DNA of 64,000 nt from positions 36,276 to 100,275 of the forward strand of contig CAMDCE010000014.1 of assembly GCA_945889625.1 (NCBI GenBank). Reading direction: 5' to 3'. The notes under the pieces are model-generated. The model searched no databases. It saw only the letters and a list, made by a program, of their open reading frames with translations, and was not told the origin of the DNA. A program made the translations under genes and the position numbers. This DNA is from Asaia bogorensis (GTDB lineage Bacteria; Pseudomonadota; Alphaproteobacteria; Reyranellales; Reyranellaceae). Shown piece by piece: positions 1-8,181 of this stretch (positions are counted from its first letter, which is position 1; the number at the start of each line of letters is the position of its first letter).

Positions 1-29
1 AACTTCCCCGGCTTCTCGCCTAGCGCGGC

Positions 30-72
30 TTCCGCTCAAATGGAACCGCGCTGCGGTTCCATTTGAGCGGAA
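30..72. repeat. Perfect 20-bp palindrome
   Basis: Arms at 30-49 and 53-72 are perfect reverse complements around a 3-nt loop. The core is caaatggaaccgc / gcggttccatttg. The same core recurs as a 17-bp palindrome at 38645-38681, so this is a dispersed intergenic repeat rather than a gene-specific terminator. It lies in the untranslated stretch before the crotonase gene. There is no trailing T-run to support intrinsic termination. Confidence 0.75.
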
Positions 73-101
73 ACGCGTCGCGCCAGGCATCTCCTTTGTC
101 G

Positions 102-141
102 GCATCGTTCGTCCGGCTGATTACAGCCGGACGAACGATGC
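102..141. repeat. Perfect 18-bp palindrome, cgtccggctg family
   Basis: Arms at 102-119 and 124-141 are perfect reverse complements with a 4-nt loop, followed by ctctagg. The cgtccggctga/tcagccggacg core recurs at 38555-38612, again beside the caaatggaacc palindrome, and a decayed piece lies near 54130-54160. It sits about 40 bp before the crotonase start and could influence its transcription, but I see no defined promoter. Confidence 0.7.
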
Positions 142-182
142 TCTAGGATGGCCCCTGAGTTGCATCATCGAGGAGGGAAGAC

Positions 183-983
183 ATGGCTGTTGTTGAAACT
201 GAACGTCACGGCCAGGTGCTGGTGGTCCGCATGAACCGGCCCGAGCGCCTCAATGCCCTCAGCCACGAGATGCGCACGGAACTGGCCAAGGCCTGGACCG
301 AGTTCCGCCACAGCAAGGAATTCGAGGTCGCGATCTTCACCGGCACCGGCCGGGGTTTCTGTGCCGGCGAGGACATGAAGGAGTCGCTCGAGAAGGGCGT
401 GGCCGGCGGCCAGCGACCGGCGATCGAGGATCCGTTCAACGCGGGAACCTTGGAGAAGCCCGTCATCGCTGCGGTCAACGGCTTCGCGATGGGCGGCGGC
501 TTCATGCTGGTCGAGCGTACCGACCTGCGGCTCGCCGTGCGCGAAGCGGTATTTGAGGTCTCGGAAGCCAAGCGCTGGCTGCTGGGCGGCTACAACCACG
601 GCCACGTCGCCAATGTCCCCTACCCCATTGCCATGGAGATGGCGCTGGGCTTTCGCTTCACCGCCCAGCGTTTCTACGAGGTCGGGTTCCTGAACCGCCT
701 GGTCGACGCCGGCCAGCTGATGCCCGAAGCGCTCAAGATGGCCGAGCACCTTCTTACCCTGCCGCCGGCCTCGCGGGTCAACACCGTGCATATGATGCGT
801 CAGATGCGGCCGGCGCCGGGCCCCGAGATGCAGCGCCTGGCCGATGCCTTGCACGAGCATGGCGCCAAGAGCGATCTGATGGAGTCGCGCGCCGCCTTCG
901 CCGAGAAGCGCAAGCCGAACTTCAAGGGCTGGAACGATCCGCAGGATCGCTACCGGTTGCCGACGCTCGAATCGACCAAATAG
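183..983 (+). CDS. Enoyl-CoA hydratase/isomerase (crotonase) family protein
   Basis: This 266-residue protein has normal crotonase length. It probably hydrates, isomerises or hydrolyses a cytosolic acyl-CoA. The oxyanion-hole segments are visible as GRGFCAGEDM near residue 57 and NGFAMGGGF near residue 100. Acidic residues follow (LVERTDL and EVSEAK), but I cannot assign the catalytic pair with certainty, so hydratase versus isomerase or another crotonase reaction is open. The start has a clear ribosome-binding site (gaggaggg). A small secreted protein follows 14 bp downstream and may be co-transcribed. No thiolase or acyl-CoA dehydrogenase is adjacent, so the pathway is unknown. Confidence 0.85.
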   Translation: MAVVETERHGQVLVVRMNRPERLNALSHEMRTELAKAWTEFRHSKEFEVAIFTGTGRGFCAGEDMKESLEKGVAGGQRPAIEDPFNAGTLEKPVIAAVNGFAMGGGFMLVERTDLRLAVREAVFEVSEAKRWLLGGYNHGHVANVPYPIAMEMALGFRFTAQRFYEVGFLNRLVDAGQLMPEALKMAEHLLTLPPASRVNTVHMMRQMRPAPGPEMQRLADALHEHGAKSDLMESRAAFAEKRKPNFKGWNDPQDRYRLPTLESTK

Positions 984-997
984 GAGAGCCGATCATC

Positions 998-1480
998 ATG
1001 TCAGGAATTCGATGTCTCGTCGTAGCGCTCGTGTTCGGCGTCGGCCTGCAGGGTGCGGCCGCGCAAGCCCCCGACTGCGAGGACATCATCGCGCGACACA
1101 TGGTGGGTCAGGCTATGCTCGCGGCCAACTACGTCGCCGCCGCCGAGAAGGCCGGCATGAAGCCCGCGGAAATCAATGCAGCTCTCAAGAATATCGCGGG
1201 CAGGTCTGCGATCCAGGAATTCTGGATCACCGATTCCAAGGGCCATGCCTACCTCACCAATACCGGCATCGACTTCACCTTCAGCCCCGATGCGGCCAAG
1301 CAGCCGCAGGCCTCGGCCTTCTGGCCACTGATCACCGGCGCCAAGGACGTCGTGATCCAGGGAGTGCGCAAGCGCGAGATCGACAATCAGGTGTTCAAAT
1401 ATGTCGGCGTCGCCGGCGTCGACAAGCCGCGCATCGTACAGGTCGGCGTCAGCGCCGCAGACCTGCCCAAATGCAGGTAG
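998..1480 (+). CDS. Small secreted protein, cache-like sensor fold (tentative)
   Basis: The 160-residue protein begins with a classic Sec signal peptide ending near AAAQA (residue 22), so it should be periplasmic. The remainder (EFWITDSKGHAYLTNTG, then FKYVGVAGVDKPRIVQVG) resembles a single cache-type ligand-binding domain. In such domains a helix precedes a sheet carrying phrases like TDSKG. No transmembrane helix or signalling output domain follows, so it would be a stand-alone soluble version. The ribosome-binding site is aggagag. It may be co-transcribed with the crotonase gene 14 bp upstream. Ligand and role are unknown. Confidence 0.65.
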   Translation: MSGIRCLVVALVFGVGLQGAAAQAPDCEDIIARHMVGQAMLAANYVAAAEKAGMKPAEINAALKNIAGRSAIQEFWITDSKGHAYLTNTGIDFTFSPDAAKQPQASAFWPLITGAKDVVIQGVRKREIDNQVFKYVGVAGVDKPRIVQVGVSAADLPKCR

Positions 1481-1541
1481 GCGCTGCTTCGTTGAGCGGA
1501 TGGCCTCGATGATGCGGCGCTTCCTCGGCCGCGCAAGCTGA

Positions 1542-2120
1542 TCACTTCTCGGGCTTGGCCTGCCAGGCACGCACAAGCTCTTCGCCAGCAGCGATCTGCT
1601 TGGGCGTCATGCGATCGGCGACGAACTTGCGGTTGTGGTCGGCGCCGGCGAGCGTCAGCCACTTGTAGGCCTGAACATAGTCGCGCTTCACGCCGCGGCC
1701 CTCGGTGTAGAGGGCGCCGAGATTGAGTTGGGCGGCGCCATAGCCCTGCTCGGCGGCGCGACGGTACCAAATCACCGCCGCCGACATGGCGTAGTCGGCC
1801 GGCAGGCCGTGGCCCATCTCGTACATGTGCGCCAGATTGTGCTGGGCACTGGGCAGGCCCTGCTCGGCGGCGTAGCGGTACCACGAGGCCGCGGTGGCAT
1901 GGTCCTGCGGCACGCCGCGACCGAGATCGTACATCGCGCCCAGCCAGAACTGGGCCTTGGCCTCGCCCGCCTGGGCAAGCGGTCGCCATATCTGCAGGGC
2001 GGCGGCGGCGTCGCCACGGTCGTAGGCAGCCTTGGCCTCCTCGTACGGACCCGCGTGCACCGGCCCGGCCACGGCCAGCGCGGAGAGCGTAACAAACAGG
2101 GCAAGGACTGCTATCTTCAC
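1542..2120 (-). CDS. Secreted Sel1-repeat (tetratricopeptide-like) protein
   Basis: I chose the GTG at 2120 because it gives a signal peptide directly (VKIAVLALFVTLSALAVAG, cleavage near VHA), making 192 residues. The mature part holds about four Sel1-like repeats with the pattern A.A...LG.MY..G.GV, for example AKAQFWLGAMYDLGRGV and AAQLNLGALYTEGRGV. Such repeats form helical solenoids that scaffold proteins, often in the periplasm. The frame stays open far upstream, but that part is antisense to pfk and has no protein-like features. The gene diverges from pfk with 30 bp between starts. The partner is unknown. Confidence 0.8.
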   Translation of the reverse strand: MKIAVLALFVTLSALAVAGPVHAGPYEEAKAAYDRGDAAAALQIWRPLAQAGEAKAQFWLGAMYDLGRGVPQDHATAASWYRYAAEQGLPSAQHNLAHMYEMGHGLPADYAMSAAVIWYRRAAEQGYGAAQLNLGALYTEGRGVKRDYVQAYKWLTLAGADHNRKFVADRMTPKQIAAGEELVRAWQAKPEK

Positions 2121-2150
2121 GGCAGACCCATCAAAACACGGCGGGGCGGC

Positions 2151-3227
2151 ATGACCAAGCGAATCGGCATCCTGACCAGCGGCGGCGACTGCGCCGGGCT
2201 GAACGCCACCATCCGCGCCGTGGCCTTGCGCGCCCATCGCGGCCATGGCTGGACGACGGTCGGCATCCATCACGGCACGCTCGGCCTGCTGGCGCGGCCC
2301 GTGGCCGCCGAGACGCTCGACCCGGCCCGCCTCGACGCCGCCCTTGCGCGCCAAGGCGGCACTTTCCTCGGCAGCACCAACAAGGGCGACCCCTTCGCCT
2401 TCCCGATGCCCGATGGCAGCCTGAAGGATCGCTCCGGCGAGATGGTTGAGGGCCTCAGCCTGCTCGAGCTCGACGGGCTGATCGGCGTCGGCGGCGACGG
2501 CAGCCTCGACATCCTGCGCCGCCTGCTGGCGCCGTGGGGCCGGCCGTTCATCGGCGTGCCCAAGACCATCGACAACGACGTAGGGCGCACCGAACGCGCC
2601 ATCGGCTATTCGACCGCCGTCGCCATCGCCACCGAGGCGCTCGATCGCCTGCAGCCGACCGGCGCCAGCCACGACCGCGTCATGGTGCTGGAGGTCATGG
2701 GCCGCGACGCCGGCCACATCGCCATCGCCGCGGCGATCGCCGGTGGCGCCGATGTCGTGCTGCTGCCGGAAGTGCGCTGGCGCCTGAGCAATGTCGTGGA
2801 GCGCATCGCCAAGCTGCGTGCCGCCGGCCGCACCTCGGCACTGGTCGTGGTCGCCGAAGCCGCCGGCCAGTCCGACGAAGCGGGCGGCCCGGCCGACGAC
2901 GCTCCGGCGAAGACCGGTGTCGGCGAATGGCTGGCGCGCCGGCTGATGGCAGCGACCGGCGCCGAAGCGCGCGCCACCGTGCTGGGCCATGTGCAGCGCG
3001 GCGCCATGCCGACCGCCGAGGATCGCCTGCTTGCCTCCGCGCTGGGCGTCCGCGCCGTCGATCTGCTGGCCGCCGGCAAGGCCGACCGCATGGTTGGCTG
3101 GTGGAACCGCCAGGTGGTCGACGTGCCGCTCGACAAGGTGGTCGGCCGCTCGCGCACGCTCGATGCCGACGGCGCCCTGATCCAGACCGCGCGCGCGCTC
3201 GACATCTGCCTGGGCGACACTGCCTAG
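2151..3227 (+). CDS. 6-phosphofructokinase (PfkA superfamily)
   Basis: The 358-residue cytosolic enzyme phosphorylates fructose 6-phosphate. Superfamily signatures are LTSGGDCAGLNA (8-19), GGDGS (114-118), PKTIDND (137-143, with the catalytic aspartate) and MGRDAGHIA (183-191). Gly after GGD is typical of ATP users, whereas Lys in PKTIDND is more typical of pyrophosphate-dependent or group III enzymes, so the phosphoryl donor is ambiguous. It diverges from the Sel1 gene. A 71-bp piece of its 3' end, coding for the peptide from RMVGWWNRQ to KVVGRS, is repeated at 5357-5428. Confidence 0.88.
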   Translation: MTKRIGILTSGGDCAGLNATIRAVALRAHRGHGWTTVGIHHGTLGLLARPVAAETLDPARLDAALARQGGTFLGSTNKGDPFAFPMPDGSLKDRSGEMVEGLSLLELDGLIGVGGDGSLDILRRLLAPWGRPFIGVPKTIDNDVGRTERAIGYSTAVAIATEALDRLQPTGASHDRVMVLEVMGRDAGHIAIAAAIAGGADVVLLPEVRWRLSNVVERIAKLRAAGRTSALVVVAEAAGQSDEAGGPADDAPAKTGVGEWLARRLMAATGAEARATVLGHVQRGAMPTAEDRLLASALGVRAVDLLAAGKADRMVGWWNRQVVDVPLDKVVGRSRTLDADGALIQTARALDICLGDTA

Positions 3228-3625
3228 GCAAACACCAGGCGCGCGGGGCGACGTTCCCACGGTTTCCCAGGCACGTGGGAAGCCTTGGATGCCGATGGCA
3301 CAGGCTTCTGGGCGATTCTTCCCACTTTCATGCCACCCCCTCCCCCCCCCCCCCGCCTGCGCAAAAAAACTTTCTCATGAGGAATCGCAGACAAGGCCGG
3401 AAGTACCGGGCGAATCCGGCAATCCTCATGAAGCTCATGAGCCTCATGAGGCTGACGGCGACCAAAGGGCGTGCCGGAAGGTGTCCGTCAAAAATAGCGG
3501 GAAAAAACGGAGTCGCGGGCGATAAGTCCGTAAAATAAGGGTTTGGGGCCATCCGGGGCGTCGCGGAAAACGGCGACACGAGCAGATCGGACACGACGCG
3601 CTCCTAAGGGTTGGCGGGATCACCC
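3228..3625. other. Gene-free stretch with C-tract and ctcatga repeats
   Basis: I see no credible gene here. The stretch contains a run of 13 C residues (3342-3354), a run of seven A residues (3364-3370), and three back-to-back 9-bp units of the form (c/g)ctcatga(a/g) at 3424-3450, with a further ctcatga at 3374. Short open frames across it encode low-complexity peptides (HEAHEPHEA) produced by the repeat itself. Confidence 0.6.
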
Positions 3626-3745
3626 GTCCACTCTACGCTGGGGCGGCTGGAATCGACGATTATGGACCTGACCTAATTCGCTCGGCGGACTGCTGGGTCA
3701 ATCGGCTGCGATCCAGCTCGACCTGGCGTTCGTCGTATGGTTGGG
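3626..3745 (-). pseudogene. Duplicated 3' end of the flavin monooxygenase gene
   Basis: This stretch matches 5426-5538, which holds the true 3' end and 3' flank of the monooxygenase gene, at a constant offset of exactly 1800 bp. It translates on the minus strand as YDERQVELDRSRLT, against YDEKQVELDRSRLT in the intact gene. The TAG stop is replaced by CAG. Upstream similarity is lost within a few codons, so this is a non-functional tail fragment and one border of the ppk2 segment. Confidence 0.75.
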
Positions 3746-3949
3746 CATCAGGCAGTAGTGCACACCGCCGTACCCGCGGCACGGCAGGTGGCGGAACGCC
3801 GCGCCGTTGCACGACGCTGGCGGCCGCCATGGGGAAACGCGGCCTGAAAAACAGCCACGGAGAGTTGACATAGGTCATGGCCCGGGACCGGCCGGCCTGG
3901 CTCATATAGACTCTATTGTCGGAAGGGCCTTCGGGCGGGAGGAAGCGCG

Positions 3950-4750
3950 ATGGCGAAAAAAAAGGACGACGGAAGGCTTGACCGCAAGACCTACGAAAAG
4001 GAGCTGCGGAAGCTCCAGGTAGAGCTTTGCCATCTGCAGGACTGGGTGAAGAAGACCGGCGAACGGACCATCGTCATCCTCGAAGGGCGCGACGCCGCCG
4101 GAAAGGGCGGCACCATCAAGGCGCTCACCGATCGCGTCAGCCCGCGCGTCTTTCGCACGGTTGCGCTGCCCGCCCCGTCGGACCGCCAGAAATCAGAGAT
4201 GTATCTGCAGCGTTATGTCGAGCACTTCCCGGCCGGCGGCGAAATCGTCATCTTCGATCGCAGCTGGTACAACCGCGCCGGCGTCGAATACGTGATGGGC
4301 TTCTGCACGCCCGAACAGCACCAGCGGTTTCTCGAACTGACCCCGGTGGTCGAGAAATTCATCATCAACGGCGGCATTCGGCTCATCAAGATCTGGCTCG
4401 AAGTGGGGCAAGAGGAGCAGGAACGGCGGTTCCGCGCCCGCATCGAAGACCCGATCCGGCAATGGAAGCTGAGCCCGATGGATCTCGAATCGTTCCGCAA
4501 GTGGTATAGGTTCTCCAAGGCCCGCGATCTCATGCTCGAGCACACGGACACGGAAGAGTCGCCCTGGCATCTCGTCGATTCGAACGACAAGAAGCGCGCC
4601 CGGCTGAACGTCATCTCCCACATCCTGTCGCGCATTCCCTACAAGCGCGTCGCCCATGAGAAGGTCAAGCTGCCGGAGCGCTCCGACAAAAAGAAGTACG
4701 ACGACTCGGCATCCGTGGCGAAGCGCAAGTTCGTCGAACAGAAATACTGA
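3950..4750 (+). CDS. ppk2: Polyphosphate kinase 2 family protein
   Basis: The 266-residue protein has class I PPK2 size and motifs. Walker A is EGRDAAGKGG (45-54), Walker B is IFDRSWYNR (101-109), and a basic lid segment with paired arginines (RRFRARIEDP) follows. The family transfers phosphate between polyphosphate and nucleoside diphosphates (typically making GTP/ATP) in the cytosol. The start follows ggaggaagcg, a good ribosome-binding site. It lies between two duplicated scraps of the neighbouring genes (3626-3745 and 5357-5538), so it appears to have been inserted between pfk and the monooxygenase gene. A substrate preference between ADP and GDP cannot be read here. Confidence 0.92.
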   Translation: MAKKKDDGRLDRKTYEKELRKLQVELCHLQDWVKKTGERTIVILEGRDAAGKGGTIKALTDRVSPRVFRTVALPAPSDRQKSEMYLQRYVEHFPAGGEIVIFDRSWYNRAGVEYVMGFCTPEQHQRFLELTPVVEKFIINGGIRLIKIWLEVGQEEQERRFRARIEDPIRQWKLSPMDLESFRKWYRFSKARDLMLEHTDTEESPWHLVDSNDKKRARLNVISHILSRIPYKRVAHEKVKLPERSDKKKYDDSASVAKRKFVEQKY

Positions 4751-4872
4751 CGAACACCGCCGGGCATGAAGGCGATCCCTAGCGCAGGCTTGGCCTCATC
4801 TCTAATCTATTTGATCCAACTCAATGCGTTTCGAGTTGCCGTGATCGATCTTGTTAGCAACCGGAGGGGGTC

Positions 4873-5310
4873 ATGCTGAAGTTACCAACGGCGCAGGACT
4901 TGCAGGCCAAGATCGCCCAGGCCGAGGGAGAGAAGGCCTCCGCGGCCATGCGGGCACATACAGCGGCCGAAGCCGAGAAGCAGGCGTTCCTCGACAGGAT
5001 CAGCAAGCCTTCGGGGCTTTCCGACGAGCAGGTCATCGAAAAGGCCTCGCATATCATCACTCGGGCGGTTGAACACGGGCAGACGTCGGTCCAGGTCTTC
5101 CGCTTTCCCAATCACCTGTGCACCGACAGCGGACGGGCAATCGATCAGGCCGAAGACGGCTGGGAAAAGACGCTGACCGGCATCCCGAAGGAACTCTATT
5201 CATTCTGGGAGAGGCAGCTCAAGCCACGCGGCTATCACATGAAATACGAGATCATCGACCGGCCCGGCGGCATGCGGGGCGACGTTGCCGTAATTCTGAG
5301 CTGGGGTTAG
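4873..5310 (+). CDS. Hypothetical protein, 145 aa
   Basis: I do not recognise a family. The start follows a strong ribosome-binding site (ggaggggg). Residues 1-50 are alanine- and glutamate-rich and probably helical (AQAEGEKASAAMRAHTAAEA). The rest is mixed with aromatic residues (VQVFRFPNHLC, WEKTLTGIPKELYSFWERQL, MKYEIIDRPGGMRGDVAVIL). There is no signal peptide or membrane segment, so it is probably cytosolic. It lies 122 bp after ppk2 in the same orientation and inside the duplicated borders, so it belongs to the same inserted block. Confidence 0.65.
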   Translation: MLKLPTAQDLQAKIAQAEGEKASAAMRAHTAAEAEKQAFLDRISKPSGLSDEQVIEKASHIITRAVEHGQTSVQVFRFPNHLCTDSGRAIDQAEDGWEKTLTGIPKELYSFWERQLKPRGYHMKYEIIDRPGGMRGDVAVILSWG

Positions 5311-5356
5311 TCGATCGCAACGAGCCCCAGCACGACAAACAGGATCGCCCCGCCCT

Positions 5357-5428
5357 GGCCGTCCGCATGGTGGGCTGGTGGAACCGCCAGGTCGTCGACG
5401 TGCCGCTCGACAAGGTCGTCGGCCGGTC
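5357..5428 (+). pseudogene. Fragment of a phosphofructokinase gene
   Basis: About 71 bp matches pfk 3080-3151 with five mismatches, and keeps the peptide RMVGWWNRQVVDVP followed by LDKVVGRS. Four of the five differences are synonymous in the pfk frame and one changes Asp to Val. It joins directly to the 3' flank of the monooxygenase gene at about 5426. It cannot be functional. The synonymous pattern suggests it came from a related pfk allele or diverged while still coding. Confidence 0.75.
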
Positions 5429-5492
5429 CACTTTACGTCCGTCCGATCCGAATCGACGACTGTGGTCCTGACCGAATTCGCTCGGCGGACTG

Positions 5493-6926
5493 CTAGGTCA
5501 ATCGGCTGCGATCCAGCTCGACCTGTTTTTCGTCGTAGGCCAGCAGCGACGCCCAGTGGCGCGGCAGGTCGCCGGCGAACAGGCCGCGCGTCAGGCCGGC
5601 GACCAGCCGGGGCACCGCCGTCGTGAGCGCGTTGATGCTGCTGCCCGAGGGGCCGAAGCTCAGCGTCGTGCCGATGCCGAACAGATGGATGTCGCCAAGC
5701 CACGGCGCCTCGCCCGCCGTGCGCTCAAGGAAGGCAAAGTCCGGCCCGAGATAGGGATAGGCTCCGAGCAGTGGATCCTCTTCGCCGGCAGGCGGCGTGT
5801 AGCGGTGGCGCCACAGCGCGATCTTGTCGGCAAAGCCCGCCAGCTCGGGCCGCAGGCCGACATCCTGGCGCATGCCGGTGCCGCAGATCGCGTAGTCGGC
5901 ATGGAAGGGTCCGCGCGGCGTCTCGATGCGGATGCGACCTTCCTCCATGCGCGCGTCGGTCCAGGTGCGGCCGACATGCAGCGTGAACTGCGGGAAGGCC
6001 ATGACCCGCCTGTAGGTGTCGGCCGGGAAGCCTTCGCGGGCGCGCAGGATGTTGCCCATGAAGCGCCAGCGCCATTCGTCGGGCATGTCGCCCATGTGTT
6101 TGAGGAAACCCCTGAAGGTGAGCCAACGGTAGCGCTGCACGGTCGACGGCACGGCGCGGCGGCAGAACAGGTGCGCCGCCGCGCCGTGCTCGAGCGCCAC
6201 GGCGGCATTGTCCATGGCCGAGGCGCCGGCGCCCAGCACGGCCACCGTCCGGCCGCTGAGCCGGTCGAAGTCGATCATCTCGCAGGTATGGGCGCGGCGA
6301 TCCTTGGGCAGGGCGCGGATGAAGTCGGGCATCCACCATTCGCCCGTGCCATCTTGCCCTGTTGCCAGTACCAGCTTGCGCGCCGCCAGCACCTCGCCCG
6401 TCGACAGCGTCACCAGCAGGCAGCGACCGCCGTCATCGAGCTGACCGGGGGCGATCGCCGTAGCGCCGACGTCGTTGCGCACCGGCAGGCCCAGCACGTG
6501 GCGGTACCATTGCAGATAGTCGTGCCAGTCCTGGCTGGAGATCAGGTGCACGTCGGCGAAGGTCCGCGCGCCATGCAGCGCGTCGTACCAGGCCTCGAAG
6601 GTCAGGCTGGGGATGCCCAGGTCAGGGCCGGTCTGGTCCTTGGGGCTGCGCAGGGTCGGCATGCGGGCGAAGGTGACCCACGGACCTTCCTTTCCTGCGG
6701 GCGCGCGATCAATCGCCAGGATGTTGCGCACGCGGTCGCGCATCAGCGCGAAAGCCGTGACAAGTCCCGACTGCCCGGCGCCCACGATCAGCACATCCAG
6801 CGCCGGTTTGCCGCGATACAGCCGGGGTACCATCCACTCCATGCGAGGATGCGCCGTCATTTCGATCTCACGGCGAACCTGCGCCTCGAGGGCGGTCAAT
6901 CCGGGTGAGATGTCGCCTGCATCCAT
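5493..6926 (-). CDS. Flavin-containing monooxygenase / FAD-NAD(P)-binding oxidoreductase
   Basis: The 477-residue protein has an FAD Rossmann motif (VLIVGAGQSG, near residues 45-54) and a second dinucleotide motif (VAVLGAGASAMDNA, near residue 230). This two-fold layout is typical of flavin monooxygenases and related oxidoreductases. The start at 6926 (MDAGDISPG) is preceded by gagacgag. The frame extends upstream but into the divergent importer promoter region. The gene diverges from an ABC importer for a small organic compound, suggesting that the imported compound or a product is oxidised. The substrate is unknown. Its last codons are duplicated at 3626-3745. Confidence 0.82.
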   Translation of the reverse strand: MDAGDISPGLTALEAQVRREIEMTAHPRMEWMVPRLYRGKPALDVLIVGAGQSGLVTAFALMRDRVRNILAIDRAPAGKEGPWVTFARMPTLRSPKDQTGPDLGIPSLTFEAWYDALHGARTFADVHLISSQDWHDYLQWYRHVLGLPVRNDVGATAIAPGQLDDGGRCLLVTLSTGEVLAARKLVLATGQDGTGEWWMPDFIRALPKDRRAHTCEMIDFDRLSGRTVAVLGAGASAMDNAAVALEHGAAAHLFCRRAVPSTVQRYRWLTFRGFLKHMGDMPDEWRWRFMGNILRAREGFPADTYRRVMAFPQFTLHVGRTWTDARMEEGRIRIETPRGPFHADYAICGTGMRQDVGLRPELAGFADKIALWRHRYTPPAGEEDPLLGAYPYLGPDFAFLERTAGEAPWLGDIHLFGIGTTLSFGPSGSSINALTTAVPRLVAGLTRGLFAGDLPRHWASLLAYDEKQVELDRSRLT

Positions 6927-7054
6927 GCTCGTCTCGGTCAGCAAGTCGTGTGCCAGCGCCCGGGCGGGGCCGCTTCCTTGGCATACAAGTTGCGTCACGT
7001 CCTTGCCAAGGGGTCGCGTCAGACGCGACGTCCGCGTCACACCATGGAGGGGAC

Positions 7055-8173
7055 ATGCGCAAGGAATCAAGCAAAGTTGCAGCCAATGGTCGCCGCGGGT
7101 TGTCCCGCCGGACCTTCGTCGCAGCGTCCGGGGCCGGGGCGCTGGCCGCCGGGACCGGCTTTCTGCCGAAAAAGGTCTTCGCCCAGAAGAAAGTGACGGT
7201 GAAGCTCACCTTGGGCTGGCTGCCCGAGGGTGCCAACATCTGGTCCTACGCCGCCAAGCAGTTCTGGGCCAAGGACGGCATCGAGGTCATCGTCGAAAAG
7301 GGCACGGGCTCGGCGGCGGCCACCCAGGCGATCGCCCAGGGCAAGTACGAGTTCGGCATTCCGGCTGCGCCCAATTCCATCCAGCAAGCTGTAAAAGGCC
7401 TGCCGCTGCTTTCGCTCGGCTGCTTCAACTACGACACCACCATGGGCGTCGCGGTGCGGCCGGAGTCGCCGATCAAGTCGCCGGCCGACTTGAAGGGCAA
7501 GAAGGTCGGCTCGACGCTGACCTCGGGCGAATATCCGTTCCTGCCGATGTTCCTCAAGAATGCCGGCCTAACCATGGCCGACATCCAGTCGGTCTCGCTC
7601 GACAACAAGGTGCGCGAGGTGGCGCTGATCGAAAAGCAGTGCGACGCCATCACCTGCTTTGTCGCCAGCGCGCTGCCCAAGATCATGGCAGCCGGCATCA
7701 ACCCGCGGGTCTTCCTCTACAGCAAATACGGCCTGCCGTTCTATGCCCACTCGCTCACCACGACGCCGGCCTACTTCGCCAAGGAGAAGGCGCTGTGCGA
7801 GTCGGTGACGGCGGGCCTGGCCGAGGGCGTGAAGTTCGCCCTGCTGAACCCGCAGGCCACGATCGAGATCCTGTTCAAGGAGCTGCCCGAACTGAAGCTC
7901 GCCTCGACCGCGCAGGAGCAGCTCGAGATCGGTATGGGCGTGTGGTCGGCCAACTACGTCTCCAAGGAGGCCATGGACAAGGGCGTCGGCTACGCCGATC
8001 CCGCCGTCTACGCCAAGATGTGCGACATCATCTTCGAGGCATCGGGCACGGCGGGCGACAAGAAGCCCGATCCTGCCTCGCTGTTCACCAACGACTTCGT
8101 CGGCAAGCTGAAGCTCAGCGACGCCGAATGGACGAAGGTGAAGGCGGGCTCGTCCAAGTACGCCCTGGGATAG
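7055..8173 (+). CDS. ABC transporter substrate-binding protein, NMT1/THI5-like
   Basis: The 372-residue precursor starts after a strong ribosome-binding site (ggagggg). It carries a twin-arginine-type leader (LSRRTFVAASGAGALAAG) ending near VFAQ, so it is probably exported folded by the Tat system. The mature part (TLGWLPEGANIWSYAAKQFW, GIEVIVEKGTGSAAATQAI) is typical of the NMT1/SsuA/ThiY group, which binds pyrimidine thiamin precursors, nitrate, sulfonates or related molecules in the periplasm. The ligand cannot be assigned. An ATPase and two permeases follow in a tight operon. Confidence 0.88.
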   Translation: MRKESSKVAANGRRGLSRRTFVAASGAGALAAGTGFLPKKVFAQKKVTVKLTLGWLPEGANIWSYAAKQFWAKDGIEVIVEKGTGSAAATQAIAQGKYEFGIPAAPNSIQQAVKGLPLLSLGCFNYDTTMGVAVRPESPIKSPADLKGKKVGSTLTSGEYPFLPMFLKNAGLTMADIQSVSLDNKVREVALIEKQCDAITCFVASALPKIMAAGINPRVFLYSKYGLPFYAHSLTTTPAYFAKEKALCESVTAGLAEGVKFALLNPQATIEILFKELPELKLASTAQEQLEIGMGVWSANYVSKEAMDKGVGYADPAVYAKMCDIIFEASGTAGDKKPDPASLFTNDFVGKLKLSDAEWTKVKAGSSKYALG

Positions 8174-8181
8174 ACCAAGGG

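Noticed and set aside
2121..3260. Long N-terminal extension of the Sel1 frame
   Set aside because: It runs antisense to pfk, whose motifs are intact, and the GTG at 2120 directly gives a signal peptide.
3807..4022. Small plus-strand frame overlapping the ppk2 start
   Set aside because: It overlaps the N-terminus of a well-supported PPK2 and encodes low-complexity sequence.
5556..6908. 450-codon open frame on the plus strand
   Set aside because: It is antisense to the flavin monooxygenase, with no motifs and biased composition.
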